From the NCBI GenBank assembly GCA_000965745.1, contig CP009479.1, positions 2,162,688 through 2,226,687 of the forward strand: a stretch of 64,000 nt of DNA, in the 5' to 3' direction. A program made the position numbers and the translations under genes. Shown piece after piece: positions 1 to 8,470 of this stretch (position 1 is the stretch's first letter; every line of letters begins with the position of its first letter). The notes beneath the pieces are model-generated. The model was not told where the DNA came from. It was given only the letters and a program-made list of their open reading frames with translations, and did no database searches. The stretch comes from an uncultured archaeon. Its GTDB lineage: Archaea > Thermoplasmatota > Thermoplasmata > Thermoplasmatales > Thermoplasmataceae.

Positions 1-1
1 T

Positions 2-1363
2 GGTGCGCATACATACAGAAGGCTGTGCCACGTGGGAGACAAGACCGGCCTGGAAATGATAAGAACACTTGAAGACCAGGTCCTGCACAGAGATATCAAG
101 GTACACGACGAAACTGTTGTAACCAAGATTTTCAAGAAAGATGGCAGGGCGGTAGGTGCGCTGGCTTTCGAGATGAGAACTGGAAAATTCATGGCGATCA
201 AGAGCAAGGCGGTTATTCTGGCCACTGGAGGAGGGGGCAGACTATTCAAGGTTACCTCGAACTCCTGGGAGTCTACAGGAGACGGTTTTGCCCTGGCTTT
301 CGATGCTGGTGCAACACTAATGGACATGGAAATGGTCCAATTCCACCCGACCGGGATGGTCTACCCGCCAGGTGTGAGGGGCATGCTGGTAACAGAGGGA
401 GTCAGGGGTGAGGGGGGAATTCTTCTAAACTCCAAGGGAGAAAGATTCATGAAAACCTACTCCCCCAACAAGATGGAACTTGATGCCAGAGATGTTGTAG
501 CAAGATCAATTTATAATGAGATACAGGAAGGAAGGGGGACTGAGCACGGCGGAGTGTACCTGCAGATTCACCACAAAGGCGCCAAGTTCATTCTTGACAA
601 GCTGCCCGGTATGCACTCGCAGTTCCTGGAATTCGCTGGTGTTGACATTACGAAGGAGAACATGGAGGTTGCTCCCACAACCCATTACTACATGGGTGGA
701 ATAAAGATAGATCCGGAAGACAACCAGACAACGCTTCCCGGGCTGTTTGCCTGTGGCGAGGCGGCAACTGGGCTTCACGGTGCAAACAGGCTTGGCGGGA
801 ACTCGCTTATCGACCTCCTCGTATTCGGAAGGAGGACGGGGCAGTCCGCGGCCAAATACACCAAAGATGCGCAACCGGCAGACGTGAGCGAGAATGACAT
901 AATTGAGGAAATATCCAGAGTGACGGGTTTCCTGAACAAGCCGAGTGCAGTAAATCCATATGAATTGATCAATGAGCTGAGAGACACAATGTCCAAGTAT
1001 GCAGGCATCAGGAGGACAGAAGAGAACCTGACGACTGCTCTTGACATACTGCTCAAGATAAAAGGGCGGTACAGTGAAATAGGTGTTGCCGGAAATGTCA
1101 GGTTCAATCCGGGGCTGATAGCCTGTTTTGAGCTTCACAGCCTTCTCACAACGGGTGAGCTCTTGCTGAGAGGTGCGATACAGAGGAAGGAAAGCAGGGG
1201 AGCCCATTTCAGAAGCGATTATCCAAAGATGAGTGAGGAGTTTAAGAGGAATATTACCTGGCACATGGAAGGCAATGAGGTCAAGAGCTCTTTCTCGACC
1301 ATGCCTGAGCTTCCGCCTGAAATGGTGAAAATAGTTGGTCAAGTGGAGGGGCATACTCAATGA
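2..1363 (+). CDS. sdhA: Succinate dehydrogenase flavoprotein subunit (5' partial)
   Basis: Catalytic FAD subunit of succinate:quinone oxidoreductase, oxidising succinate to fumarate at the membrane. The reading frame is open from base 2 (GAHTYRRLCHVGDKTG, a conserved FAD-domain stretch), so the gene starts upstream of the window. The GTG at 32 is internal. Family motifs follow in order: HPTGMVYPPGVRG (substrate pocket), ARDVVARSI (catalytic Arg region), THYYMGGI (the His contacting substrate), and GLFACGEAATGLHGANRLGGNSL (FAD binding, quoted in parts: GLFACGEA and GANRLGGNS). A C-terminal helical region ends at 1363. The stop overlaps the sdhB start by 4 nt (ATGA), so the two are translationally coupled. 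Identification is secure; only the N-terminal FAD-binding fold is missing from view. Confidence 0.95.
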   Translation, partial: GAHTYRRLCHVGDKTGLEMIRTLEDQVLHRDIKVHDETVVTKIFKKDGRAVGALAFEMRTGKFMAIKSKAVILATGGGGRLFKVTSNSWESTGDGFALAFDAGATLMDMEMVQFHPTGMVYPPGVRGMLVTEGVRGEGGILLNSKGERFMKTYSPNKMELDARDVVARSIYNEIQEGRGTEHGGVYLQIHHKGAKFILDKLPGMHSQFLEFAGVDITKENMEVAPTTHYYMGGIKIDPEDNQTTLPGLFACGEAATGLHGANRLGGNSLIDLLVFGRRTGQSAAKYTKDAQPADVSENDIIEEISRVTGFLNKPSAVNPYELINELRDTMSKYAGIRRTEENLTTALDILLKIKGRYSEIGVAGNVRFNPGLIACFELHSLLTTGELLLRGAIQRKESRGAHFRSDYPKMSEEFKRNITWHMEGNEVKSSFSTMPELPPEMVKIVGQVEGHTQ

Positions 1364-2100
1364 AAGAAGTGACGTTTATAGTCTATAGAAAAGACCCATC
1401 GGTCAGTGAAGAGGAGAAATTTGAAGAATACAAGGTTCCGGTGGAAGAAGGGATGGTCGTCCTCGATGGAATACATTACATTGAGAACAACATAGATCCA
1501 ACTCTTGCGGTAAGGTGGAACTGCAAGGCTGCAAGATGCGGCTCCTGTTCTGCTGAGGTGAATGGTTTCCCAAGGCTGATGTGCAAGACAAGGGTTGAGG
1601 ATATGGGAGACAGGATCAAGGTATCCCCCATGAAGGCTTACCCCGTTGTGAAAGACCTTGTCACCGACGTATCACAGAATTATGACATAGAGAGAAGGAT
1701 TCCCGAGTTCAAGCCCAAGGAAGGGCTGCAGGAACCATGGAGAGTTGACGAGATGGATGTGAAGAGATCCATGGAGTTCAGGAGATGCATTGAGTGCTTC
1801 CTTTGCCAGAACATCTGCCATGTGATCAGGGAGCATGAATCGAATTATGTCGGTCCAAGGCACATGGTTAAGATAGCATCCCTCGATATGCATCCACTTG
1901 ATGACGTCGACAGGTCTGAATTCCTCCATGATGAGGGGGGAGCTGGATACTGCAACATAACCAAATGCTGCCAGGAAGTCTGCCCGGAACACATTCACAT
2001 CACCGACAACGCCATAATACCGATGAAGGAGAGAATAGTTGGCAGTTACTATGATCCGATAGAGAGGGCAATTAAGAAAATCAGGAGGAAAAAGAGGTAG
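1360..2100 (+). CDS. sdhB: Succinate dehydrogenase iron-sulfur subunit
   Basis: 246-residue electron-transfer subunit that passes electrons from FAD to quinone through three Fe-S clusters. Visible ligands are an N-terminal plant-ferredoxin-like [2Fe-2S] motif (CKAARCGSC then a later Cys in RLMC), a CIECFLCQNIC [4Fe-4S] motif (CxxCxxCxxxC), and a third cluster CNITKCCQEVCP. The third cluster keeps the usual C-x5-C-x3-CP spacing but has an extra Cys directly before the second ligand. This is reminiscent of archaeal SdhB proteins in which the usual [3Fe-4S] centre differs, and the cluster type cannot be decided from sequence. The gene overlaps sdhA by 4 nt and is followed 6 nt later by the membrane-subunit gene. 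Confidence 0.95.
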   Translation: MKEVTFIVYRKDPSVSEEEKFEEYKVPVEEGMVVLDGIHYIENNIDPTLAVRWNCKAARCGSCSAEVNGFPRLMCKTRVEDMGDRIKVSPMKAYPVVKDLVTDVSQNYDIERRIPEFKPKEGLQEPWRVDEMDVKRSMEFRRCIECFLCQNICHVIREHESNYVGPRHMVKIASLDMHPLDDVDRSEFLHDEGGAGYCNITKCCQEVCPEHIHITDNAIIPMKERIVGSYYDPIERAIKKIRRKKR

Positions 2101-2106
2101 GTAAAA

Positions 2107-2823
2107 ATGGTAGAGAAAACTAGCGGTTTTTTCAAGGTTATTCCAAGAGAGCTGTGGGAACCAAACTGGAGAGTGTGGTCATTCGTGCTTCTTCTTGTGG
2201 TTTCCGTGGGAACGTTCATAGAATTCCCAGTCGCACCATTCAATGGGTACGTTGATCCCTTCTATTCTCCAACAGTGCTCGTGCTTCCATTCGTAGGGCT
2301 CTTCAGGCTGACATGCTACGCTTACAGGAAAGACTATTACAGGCACGTGTTCAACCACCCGAGAAGTTGCATGACCCCTGCCAGAGCCGAGTCAAAGCAC
2401 AAAGGATACAGCGGTGAGACCAACCTCTTTGGAATAAGCAACCTCCACAGATACTTCCTTTACATAGGAATCGCAATCCTTCCATTCTTCTACTACGACT
2501 TTGTGACATCAATGTTCATAGGCGGGGCGTTCATGATCAGGCTTGGAAGCATTATCTTGCTTGTCAACGCAATACTTGTCTCACTCTGGACGTTCTCATG
2601 CCATGCATTCAGGCACCTGACCGGAGGAAACGTGGACTGCTACAGTTGCACTGCTGCCCCCAAGTTCAGGAAGGGATGGTTCAACAGGCAGTCACTCATG
2701 AATGAGCACCACGAGGCTTTTGCTTTCATCAGCCTTGCGTTTATTGTGGGAGTTGACCTTTACATGAGAGCACTGTCGGCAGGTTGGCCAATAGACTTCA
2801 CATTCCTGAGCTTCCACCTCTAG
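2107..2823 (+). CDS. sdhC: Succinate dehydrogenase membrane anchor subunit (SdhC-like)
   Basis: 238-residue polytopic membrane protein with about five hydrophobic segments (around residues 22-42, 56-72, 112-132, 136-162 and 200-220). It carries several membrane-proximal His residues (YYRHVFNH, NLHRYF, CHAFRH, EHHEAF) that could ligate haem. The motif DPFYSP near residue 51 recalls the large membrane subunit of some actinobacterial SDH complexes. Its place directly behind sdhB in a tight operon supports a role as quinone-binding anchor. The subunit letter is an inference from position; the protein is not a classical short SdhC. Confidence 0.75.
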   Translation: MVEKTSGFFKVIPRELWEPNWRVWSFVLLLVVSVGTFIEFPVAPFNGYVDPFYSPTVLVLPFVGLFRLTCYAYRKDYYRHVFNHPRSCMTPARAESKHKGYSGETNLFGISNLHRYFLYIGIAILPFFYYDFVTSMFIGGAFMIRLGSIILLVNAILVSLWTFSCHAFRHLTGGNVDCYSCTAAPKFRKGWFNRQSLMNEHHEAFAFISLAFIVGVDLYMRALSAGWPIDFTFLSFHL

Positions 2824-2832
2824 GTGATCAAA

Positions 2833-3033
2833 ATGGAAGAAGAATATGAAAAGAAAAAATATCTCGGAACGGGTATAAGATACCCCCTGTTCTTCATCGG
2901 TGTCATGTTAATGGCCATAGGAGGAAACGCGTACAAATTCACGTCCTTCTCCCTGACCGGAATAGAAGCAATAGTCGGCATCGGGTTCGCAATTTTTGTG
3001 GCATCGATGCTTCCCGGCATGAAGAAGAAATAA
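2833..3033 (+). CDS. Small membrane protein of the sdh operon (possible SdhD)
   Basis: 66-residue protein with two predicted membrane helices (about residues 15-30 and 40-58) and a lysine-rich C-terminus. I chose the ATG at 2833 because a near-perfect Shine-Dalgarno (AGGTGATC) lies at 2822-2829, four bases upstream; the GTG at 2824 is part of that site. It is the last gene of the sdh operon, starting 9 nt after the preceding stop. It may be a small accessory membrane subunit, but nothing beyond position and topology supports that. Confidence 0.7.
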   Translation: MEEEYEKKKYLGTGIRYPLFFIGVMLMAIGGNAYKFTSFSLTGIEAIVGIGFAIFVASMLPGMKKK

Positions 3034-3041
3034 TAACACAC

Positions 3042-3076
3042 TTTTTCCCTTAAACCCCCTTTTTGCTGCTTTTTGA
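3042..3076 (+). terminator. Oligo-T terminator of the sdh operon
   Basis: Three separate T5 tracts (3042-3046, 3060-3064, 3071-3075) follow the last sdh gene and precede the hsp20 promoter. Archaeal RNA polymerase terminates at such T-rich stretches without needing a hairpin. Call based on composition and position only. Confidence 0.5.
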
Positions 3077-3090
3077 TTGACTGGCAAACC

Positions 3091-3137
3091 TTAAATATTA
3101 TTTATTAATTATAGGTTGACAACTAATGGTTGTCAAC
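3091..3137 (+). promoter_or_regulatory. hsp20 promoter with perfect inverted-repeat operator
   Basis: An A/T-rich TATA element (TTAAATATTATTTATT, 3091-3106) is followed by a perfect inverted repeat, GTTGACAAC (3115-3123), TAATG spacer, GTTGTCAAC (3129-3137). Placing the start site about 27 nt after the TATA centre puts it inside the repeat, a classic position for a repressor that blocks transcription. The next-but-one gene is a winged-helix regulator, the obvious candidate binder. Confidence 0.7.
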
Positions 3138-3151
3138 AGAGGTGTAGATAT

Positions 3152-3691
3152 ATGGCAAGAAAAGACTTTGATGATTGGGATGAAGATTTCTTTGGAGACA
3201 TGTTCAGTGAGTTCGGCTTTGACTTCAAAAAGATGAACGAGCGCATGAGGAAGATATGGGACAGGATGCTTCACGACCCTGATTTTGCCACACAGGAACC
3301 TTACGTTTACGGGTTCACATACAAGGTCGGGCCGGAAGGCAAGCCCTATTTCCAGGAGTTCGGGAACATGCCGGGAATGAGGAGAGAAAGGGCAAACATC
3401 CAGCAGAAAGACGTTAGAGAGCCAATAACAGACATTACAGAAGACAAGGACAAGTCGTACTTCACGTTCGAGCTTCCAGGAATATCAAAAGAGAACATAG
3501 ACCTGAAAGTATCTTCCAGAAACGTAACCATCAGTGTAAAAGAGGGCACAAGGAAATACTACAAGAGCATCGATCTCGACTATGAGGTTAAGCCCGAATC
3601 TGCCAAGGCCAGGTTCGTGAACGGCATACTTGATGTTTCGCTGGAAAAAACAACGAAAGAAGGCTCCGGAAAAACCATAGACATCGAGTGA
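3152..3691 (+). CDS. hsp20: Small heat-shock protein, Hsp20/alpha-crystallin family
   Basis: ATP-independent holdase chaperone expected to form cytoplasmic oligomers. The 179-residue product has an acidic/aromatic N-terminal arm (DDWDEDFFGDMF) and an alpha-crystallin domain in the C-terminal half (about 100-175), with the typical FELPGISKENIDLKVSS and ARFVNGILDVSLEK strands. The start is the ATG at 3152 because GAGGTG (3139-3144) is a good ribosome-binding site and the inverted repeat occupies the region upstream; the earlier in-frame ATG lies inside that repeat. The gene is followed 15 nt later by a winged-helix regulator, so the pair probably forms a self-controlled heat-shock operon. Confidence 0.92.
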   Translation: MARKDFDDWDEDFFGDMFSEFGFDFKKMNERMRKIWDRMLHDPDFATQEPYVYGFTYKVGPEGKPYFQEFGNMPGMRRERANIQQKDVREPITDITEDKDKSYFTFELPGISKENIDLKVSSRNVTISVKEGTRKYYKSIDLDYEVKPESAKARFVNGILDVSLEKTTKEGSGKTIDIE

Positions 3692-3706
3692 CGTGAAGAG
3701 CGGAAA

Positions 3707-4309
3707 ATGGTTAAAGACGACCTTGATCTGTTCCTTACAGCCCTTGAAAACAGTACAAGAAGGGAGATACTCAAGAGGCTCACCCTTGAGGAATCCTACG
3801 CCCTTGAAATAAGCAAGTGGATCGGTGTATCACAGCAGGCAATAAACAAACAACTTGATCTGCTTGAAAAGTCGAGGCTGATAAGTTCGGCCGGGTTGAT
3901 GCCAAGCAACAGCGGCGCGCCAAGAAAGATCTACCGGCCAACCAATTTTTCCTCAATAATCATAGATTATTCTAGGAGTTTCTTCGAAGTAAAAAAATAC
4001 GAACTCGACTTCGATCTTGAAGAGAACCGGGAAAATGAATCAAGCACTGTGAAGGAGCTCATTGGGGAGCTTAAGGATGTCAACGAGAAACTCGATGATA
4101 TCATGAAAAAAAGAACAGAGCTGCTTTCCAGGAAAGACTCAATAATCATGAACATCAACAGCAGGATTGCGAGGGAGGCGAGCGACAACCTCCTGAGGGC
4201 GATTATTTCGACATTTCTTGAGACACTGGATGAGGAAGAAACGGCCGATAGGCTTTCCATGCCTCCCGAAGTTGTAAAAATCGTCGTCTCGGACTTCCTG
4301 AAGCTATAA
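3707..4309 (+). CDS. ArsR-like winged-helix regulator with coiled-coil tail
   Basis: 200-residue DNA-binding protein. Residues 5-75 form an ArsR-type winged helix (STRREILKRLTLEES, then the recognition-helix region ISKWIGVSQQAINKQLDLLE and a short wing APRKIYRPT). Residues 100-150 are charged and heptad-like (ELKDVNEKLDDIMKKRTELL), suggesting a dimerising coiled coil, followed by a small helical C-terminal domain. Context (directly downstream of hsp20, behind one operator-bearing promoter) suggests a heat-shock repressor analogous in arrangement to archaeal HSR1/Phr systems. No orthology is claimed. The 3' end overlaps the convergent dphB end by 6 nt. Confidence 0.75.
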   Translation: MVKDDLDLFLTALENSTRREILKRLTLEESYALEISKWIGVSQQAINKQLDLLEKSRLISSAGLMPSNSGAPRKIYRPTNFSSIIIDYSRSFFEVKKYELDFDLEENRENESSTVKELIGELKDVNEKLDDIMKKRTELLSRKDSIIMNINSRIAREASDNLLRAIISTFLETLDEEETADRLSMPPEVVKIVVSDFLKL

Positions 4310-5065
4310 TCTCTCCGCAAACTCATTCAGAAAAGTTTCCTCGGAGTCGTTCAGGGTCGAAGGTAACACCAGGGCGGCAGGATTTCCTTCCACACCACTT
4401 TTTTTAATTGACCCCATCGTGCCGAAAACCAGTCTCTGGCCCGGCTGAGAAACTGCTATTGCCACGCAAATATCCCTTTCAGGCTCAAGTATTCTGCCCT
4501 TTCTTCTCCTTTCGAGTTCCTCCAGGATTCTTACAGCCTCCTGCACAGGCATTGTCTTTCCGTCTTTCAGGTCAAGAAGAAGGAGTGTGTGTAGATCCAT
4601 TGAGATATTCTTCTCTATCTTGTCATAGACACTTGTTGGAAAGAAGCTCCTGCTTACGAATGGTATCGAGACAGGGGGGCCAAAACGATAGTGCATCAAT
4701 CCAAAAACGCCCGGAATTACGCTTATTATTGAAGAGTTTTCAAAAATTCGGACTTCGACGCCAGCCTTCATGGCGTCCAGGCGCAACTGGTTATGGGTGG
4801 TGGCGCTTAGAGGGTCTCCAGTAACTAGAAGGCAAACCTTTGTGTCCCTTGATTCGTCTATTATATCCTTTTCAGATTCAATGAAATCCCTGCCGGCTTC
4901 CAGGAGTTTCCTGCCCAGGGCGTTTCTGAGGTCAGCCATGGTTGAGCCCGGGGAGATGGAGGTGTAGGTTTCAAAATAGACTGAGTCGCAGGATTTCATC
5001 ACTTCAAATGATTCAAGGGTAATGCTTTTCGTGCCCCTCAGGCCCAGGCCAATTATGTTTAGCAT
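4304..5065 (-). CDS. dphB: Diphthine synthase
   Basis: SAM-dependent methyltransferase that trimethylates the modified histidine of elongation factor 2 during diphthamide synthesis. The 253-residue product matches the family from its first residues (MLNIIGLGLRG, DSVYFETYTS) through VTGDPLSATTH and the RFGPPVSIPF segment to the LLLLDLKDG region; it belongs to the tetrapyrrole-methylase fold. It is the last gene of a minus-strand operon, starting 2 nt after the enolase stop, and its end overlaps the convergent regulator gene. Confidence 0.93.
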   Translation of the reverse strand: MLNIIGLGLRGTKSITLESFEVMKSCDSVYFETYTSISPGSTMADLRNALGRKLLEAGRDFIESEKDIIDESRDTKVCLLVTGDPLSATTHNQLRLDAMKAGVEVRIFENSSIISVIPGVFGLMHYRFGPPVSIPFVSRSFFPTSVYDKIEKNISMDLHTLLLLDLKDGKTMPVQEAVRILEELERRRKGRILEPERDICVAIAVSQPGQRLVFGTMGSIKKSGVEGNPAALVLPSTLNDSEETFLNEFAERL

Positions 5066-5067
5066 GC

Positions 5068-6282
5068 TCAGCGCGATATTTCCTCTTCTATCCTTACAAG
5101 CTCATTGAGCTTGGAAAGCCTCTCGCCACCGATGATTCCTGACTTTATGTATTTTGAGGAAAATGCCACAGCAAGGTGTGCAATGAAATCGTCTGTTGTC
5201 TCGCCGCTTCTGTGTGACACGACATTCTCCATGCCTGCGCGGGTAGCGAGGTCTACTGCCTCATACGTGGAGGTGAGTGTTCCGATCTGGTTGACTTTTA
5301 TAAGTATGGCATTGGTTGATTTTTCCTCTATGCCGCGCTCAATTCTCTTGGTGTTTGTAGTGTATAGGTCATCGCCGACTATGAGGCACCTGTTCCCTAC
5401 CGCCTTGGTTATCTCTGCGAACCCCTCGAAGGCATCTTCGTAAAGTGGGTCCTCCACAAGGGCAAACCCGTAATCGTTGACAAGTGATTTTACATAGTCT
5501 ATCTGCTCGTCCTCCGATTTCTTTGAATTCCTGTATACGTACTTTCCCTTCTCATAAAAAGAGGTCGCTGCCAGGTCCATTCCAAGATCGATTTTGACCC
5601 CGGTTTCTCCAGATACCTGTTCTGTCGCGTCCTTCAGTATATCTATGGCTTCTTCATCGGATATGCTCGCAGTCCAGGCACGCTCATCCCCAACGCCTAT
5701 GCTGACGTTTGGAAACTTGGCGGACAGAACTTCACCTATCTTCCTGTGCACCAGTGAGTTCACGTGTATCGATTTCAAAAAGGTGTCGCCATGTGCGGCT
5801 ACGTGGAATTCCTGAATAGTTGTTCCATTTGTCGAGTGCTTGCCTCCGCCGATCACGTTTCCGAGGGGCCATGGAATTCTATTGACAAAACTTCCTCCTA
5901 CAACTGAATACAACGGAATTCCCAGCTTGCATGCAGAGGCCTTAGCGTTAGCTATTGAGAGGGCAGTTGCCATATTTCCTCCCAGGAGGCCGAAGTTGTA
6001 TGTGCCGTCAAGCTCAGTGAGAACACGGTCAAATCCCCTCTGATCCAGAGAATTTCTTCCGATTATTGATGATTTTACGCTTGAATTAAAGAACTCAATT
6101 GAGGAATCGATTCCCTTGTTTGAGAACGCAATCACCTCGGTCGCTCCAGTGCTGGCTCCTGATGGTGCAGAGCAGCGACCGAAGGCTCCATCCAGGTAGA
6201 TATCTGCTTCTATCGTATACCTGCCCCTTGAATCCAGAACTTTCCTGACGTTTACGTCCCTGATTTCGAACCCTTTAACCAT
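5068..6282 (-). CDS. eno: Enolase
   Basis: Glycolytic enzyme converting 2-phosphoglycerate to phosphoenolpyruvate. The 404 residues cover the whole family length. Visible motifs are [13 protein letters not shown] and SAPSGASTG at the N-terminus, the metal-binding Asp/Glu regions ([23 protein letters not shown]), the catalytic Lys in [12 protein letters not shown], and [18 protein letters not shown] near the end. It lies in an operon with a PfkB kinase, a hexapeptide protein and dphB. Pyruvate kinase, the next enzyme, is encoded elsewhere in the window at 47.6 kb. Confidence 0.96.
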   Translation of the reverse strand: MVKGFEIRDVNVRKVLDSRGRYTIEADIYLDGAFGRCSAPSGASTGATEVIAFSNKGIDSSIEFFNSSVKSSIIGRNSLDQRGFDRVLTELDGTYNFGLLGGNMATALSIANAKASACKLGIPLYSVVGGSFVNRIPWPLGNVIGGGKHSTNGTTIQEFHVAAHGDTFLKSIHVNSLVHRKIGEVLSAKFPNVSIGVGDERAWTASISDEEAIDILKDATEQVSGETGVKIDLGMDLAATSFYEKGKYVYRNSKKSEDEQIDYVKSLVNDYGFALVEDPLYEDAFEGFAEITKAVGNRCLIVGDDLYTTNTKRIERGIEEKSTNAILIKVNQIGTLTSTYEAVDLATRAGMENVVSHRSGETTDDFIAHLAVAFSSKYIKSGIIGGERLSKLNELVRIEEEISR

Positions 6283-6324
6283 AACGATACCTAAACCAAA
6301 CTATTGATAAAAAACCTTCCCGGC

Positions 6325-6858
6325 TCATTCGTGTTTCTCAAGTGTACCGGAGTAGCTGACACAGAATGCGTTATACCTTTCCTTGTAAGCTGTCCAGAGT
6401 TGGACGTACCTGTCGGTCACTTCAGCCACAACCTTTGCCGGAATGCCAACGGCAATCTTCCTGTCCGGTATTACGTCCTTATTCTTGACGACCGCCCCTT
6501 CACCAACAGCGGACCACTCGCCCAGCTCCGCAAAATCTGAAACTACAGACCCCATTCCAATAACTGCCCAGTCCTTGATTTTCGCCGTATGGACAACTGC
6601 GTTATGCCCCATTGTGACATGACTGCCTATTCTGGTCGTCTCCCCGGGCCTGGAATGAACCACGCAGTTGTCTTCGATGGCGGTAAAGTCTCCAACCTCT
6701 ATCTTTCCATAATCCCCGCGCAGCACCGCACCGGGGCCAACCCATGTCCTCTTCCCTACTGTAACGTCGCCGATGACTGTCGCGTTGGGAAAAATATAAG
6801 CTTCCCCGTCAATCTTCGGTTTTCTCCCTTCATATCCATAGGAAGTCATTGGTTCCAA
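6325..6858 (-). CDS. Gamma-carbonic-anhydrase-like hexapeptide-repeat protein
   Basis: 177-residue left-handed beta-helix protein built of hexapeptide repeats (ATVIGDVTVGKRTWVGPGAV and following turns), ending in a C-terminal helix. Candidate zinc ligands of the gamma-carbonic anhydrase family are present: His in CVVHSRPG and two His in TMGHNAVVH. Many archaeal relatives of this YrdA/PaaY-like group have not been shown to hydrate CO2, so activity is uncertain. It sits between pfkB and eno with gaps of 22 and 42 nt. Confidence 0.85.
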   Translation of the reverse strand: MEPMTSYGYEGRKPKIDGEAYIFPNATVIGDVTVGKRTWVGPGAVLRGDYGKIEVGDFTAIEDNCVVHSRPGETTRIGSHVTMGHNAVVHTAKIKDWAVIGMGSVVSDFAELGEWSAVGEGAVVKNKDVIPDRKIAVGIPAKVVAEVTDRYVQLWTAYKERYNAFCVSYSGTLEKHE

Positions 6859-6880
6859 TCCCGTTTACGTATTAAAAACA

Positions 6881-7792
6881 TCATTCGCCCGCGATTACCT
6901 TCCTTTTTTCCCTGAACAGCTTCTCTATGTCGCCGTAGCCAAACCTGAACTCACTCATTGGAGTTTCTATGGCCTTCGATGAAACGATGATGCCCATGAT
7001 TATGGAATCGCTGATGCTCATTCCCTTCCACAGCCCCATGTACAGGCCTGACCTGAAAGAGTCACCTGCGCCTATTGTGTCGTACACTTTCTCTGCCGGA
7101 AGGATTGAAAAGTGATTGGAATCCCCATCCCGGAAAGCTGAAACCCCGCTCTGGCCACCGGTTATTATTATCGTTTCAATCTCCGACGTCAGTTCCTCAT
7201 GGGACTTTCCTGTCAGCTCCTTAAGTTTTTGGTATTCCGCTTCGTTCCCAACAAACATGTCTGCACGGTCTATGAATTTTTGAGCAGTTTCCCTGCTGTA
7301 CCTGTAGTGTATTTCCTGTCCCGGGTCAAATGTAACCTTGCTGCCCCCGAGCAGATCGAAAACTTTTGCGTATTCCTCCGGAGGGCCTGTTGAAAAATGT
7401 GCCCACTTGTAATCAGAATCAGCTGAAAAATTTACTGCGGGAGACCATGAATCCATGGGGCCCTGGAATACGTATGCCACCTGGTCATTGCCGTCGGAAG
7501 ATATATAGCAGACCGGACCGTAGCTGTCTTTCAGCTGGTCGACGTGTTTCAGGTCGATGCCAATGGACGAGAGGTATTCAAGGTATTCAGCGTGGGTCTT
7601 CGGAGATACTGCTGAGTAAAGGTCAAAATCAAGCCCAAGTTTTCTTGAGACTATTGCAAAATTCCCGGCCGTGCCACCAAAATTCTCGGATACGTCTGTC
7701 ACGTTGACCGACCCGACGCGCGGGAGTACTGGTACCCTTATCGATACATCAATGTTTATGTGACCAAAAAAAGCAAGGAAAGATGATGTCAT
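6881..7792 (-). CDS. PfkB-family carbohydrate/nucleoside kinase
   Basis: 303-residue ribokinase-fold kinase. It has the N-terminal GHINIDVSIRVPVLPRVGS segment with a GG motif (ENFGGTAGNFA) and the C-terminal anion-hole signature DTIGAGDSFRSGL containing the catalytic Asp. Family members phosphorylate sugars, nucleosides or 2-keto-3-deoxygluconate. Archaeal relatives with this short form include broad-specificity nucleoside kinases, and the substrate cannot be read from sequence. A GGGAG ribosome site precedes the start. Its place upstream of enolase and behind a TFB paralogue suggests co-regulation with central carbon metabolism. Confidence 0.85.
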   Translation of the reverse strand: MTSSFLAFFGHINIDVSIRVPVLPRVGSVNVTDVSENFGGTAGNFAIVSRKLGLDFDLYSAVSPKTHAEYLEYLSSIGIDLKHVDQLKDSYGPVCYISSDGNDQVAYVFQGPMDSWSPAVNFSADSDYKWAHFSTGPPEEYAKVFDLLGGSKVTFDPGQEIHYRYSRETAQKFIDRADMFVGNEAEYQKLKELTGKSHEELTSEIETIIITGGQSGVSAFRDGDSNHFSILPAEKVYDTIGAGDSFRSGLYMGLWKGMSISDSIIMGIIVSSKAIETPMSEFRFGYGDIEKLFREKRKVIAGE

Positions 7793-7808
7793 CTCTCCCT
7801 TGATCCAA

Positions 7809-8465
7809 CTATCGTATTTGGTTATTGAGGTCTCTCAGGACGTTTCTGATTGTTACTTCGGAAACTCCTGCGAATTTTGAGATCTCGCCCTGAGTTCTCA
7901 GTTCACCCCTCTTCTGGCAGGAGATATACAAGCTTGCAGCTGCAATGGCGGAGGGCTTGAATGTTTTTGATCTCTTCTTCAGAGATTCTGAAAATTCAGA
8001 GCACGTGTCCTTTGCCATCTGGACGGTTCCCTCACTGATCATCAGCTTCTTCCCTATGGATGCTATCACAGCGTTGTGGTCAGGCATGCTCCTCTTGTAT
8101 TTTGGCTCCAGGTCAAGGATCTTCTTGTATGTCCTCATTACAAGAACCGGGTCCAGCTGGTCGGGGAACCTTTTGCTCTTTGACTTCCCATAGAACGAGT
8201 TTGGAGCAACATAGGTGTTCAGTTCCCTGGCGGCCGCAATTATGCACGCTGCTACGGTATACCTGAAATCCTTGCCCCTCATAAGATCCTTCTTGGTAAC
8301 ATTCTGGTAAACCTCAAGGCTCTTGATCTGAAGCTCCTTGGGAAGATTCAGAAATCTGTTGAGCTCGTCATAGTACTGCAGGAAAATCCTGTCAGATACA
8401 TTCCTTCTCATTATTGAAATTTTGAACTGGTTAAACCTTTTGGCAAATGATATTGAACTGTCCAT
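7809..8465 (-). CDS. TFB-like transcription factor lacking the zinc ribbon
   Basis: 218-residue protein resembling the two cyclin-like repeats of archaeal TFB/TFIIB (YTVAACIIAAARELNT in the first, KPSAIAAASLYISCQKRGE in the second) and ending in a helix-turn-helix (TQGEISKFAGVSEVTIRNVL) of the type that reads the BRE. The N-terminal zinc ribbon and B-reader/finger, which recruit RNA polymerase in canonical TFB (about 300 residues), are absent: the protein starts nearly at the core. It may compete with or modulate normal TFB. It follows a 130-residue unknown gene by 5 nt with a GGGGTGA ribosome site, and leads into the pfkB-eno-dphB genes. Confidence 0.8.
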   Translation of the reverse strand: MDSSISFAKRFNQFKISIMRRNVSDRIFLQYYDELNRFLNLPKELQIKSLEVYQNVTKKDLMRGKDFRYTVAACIIAAARELNTYVAPNSFYGKSKSKRFPDQLDPVLVMRTYKKILDLEPKYKRSMPDHNAVIASIGKKLMISEGTVQMAKDTCSEFSESLKKRSKTFKPSAIAAASLYISCQKRGELRTQGEISKFAGVSEVTIRNVLRDLNNQIR

Positions 8466-8470
8466 TCACT

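Noticed and set aside
506..1360. Long open frame (284 codons) on the minus strand opposite sdhA
   Set aside because: It is antisense to highly conserved SDH flavoprotein motifs; the translation has no domain pattern and is a by-product of codon bias.
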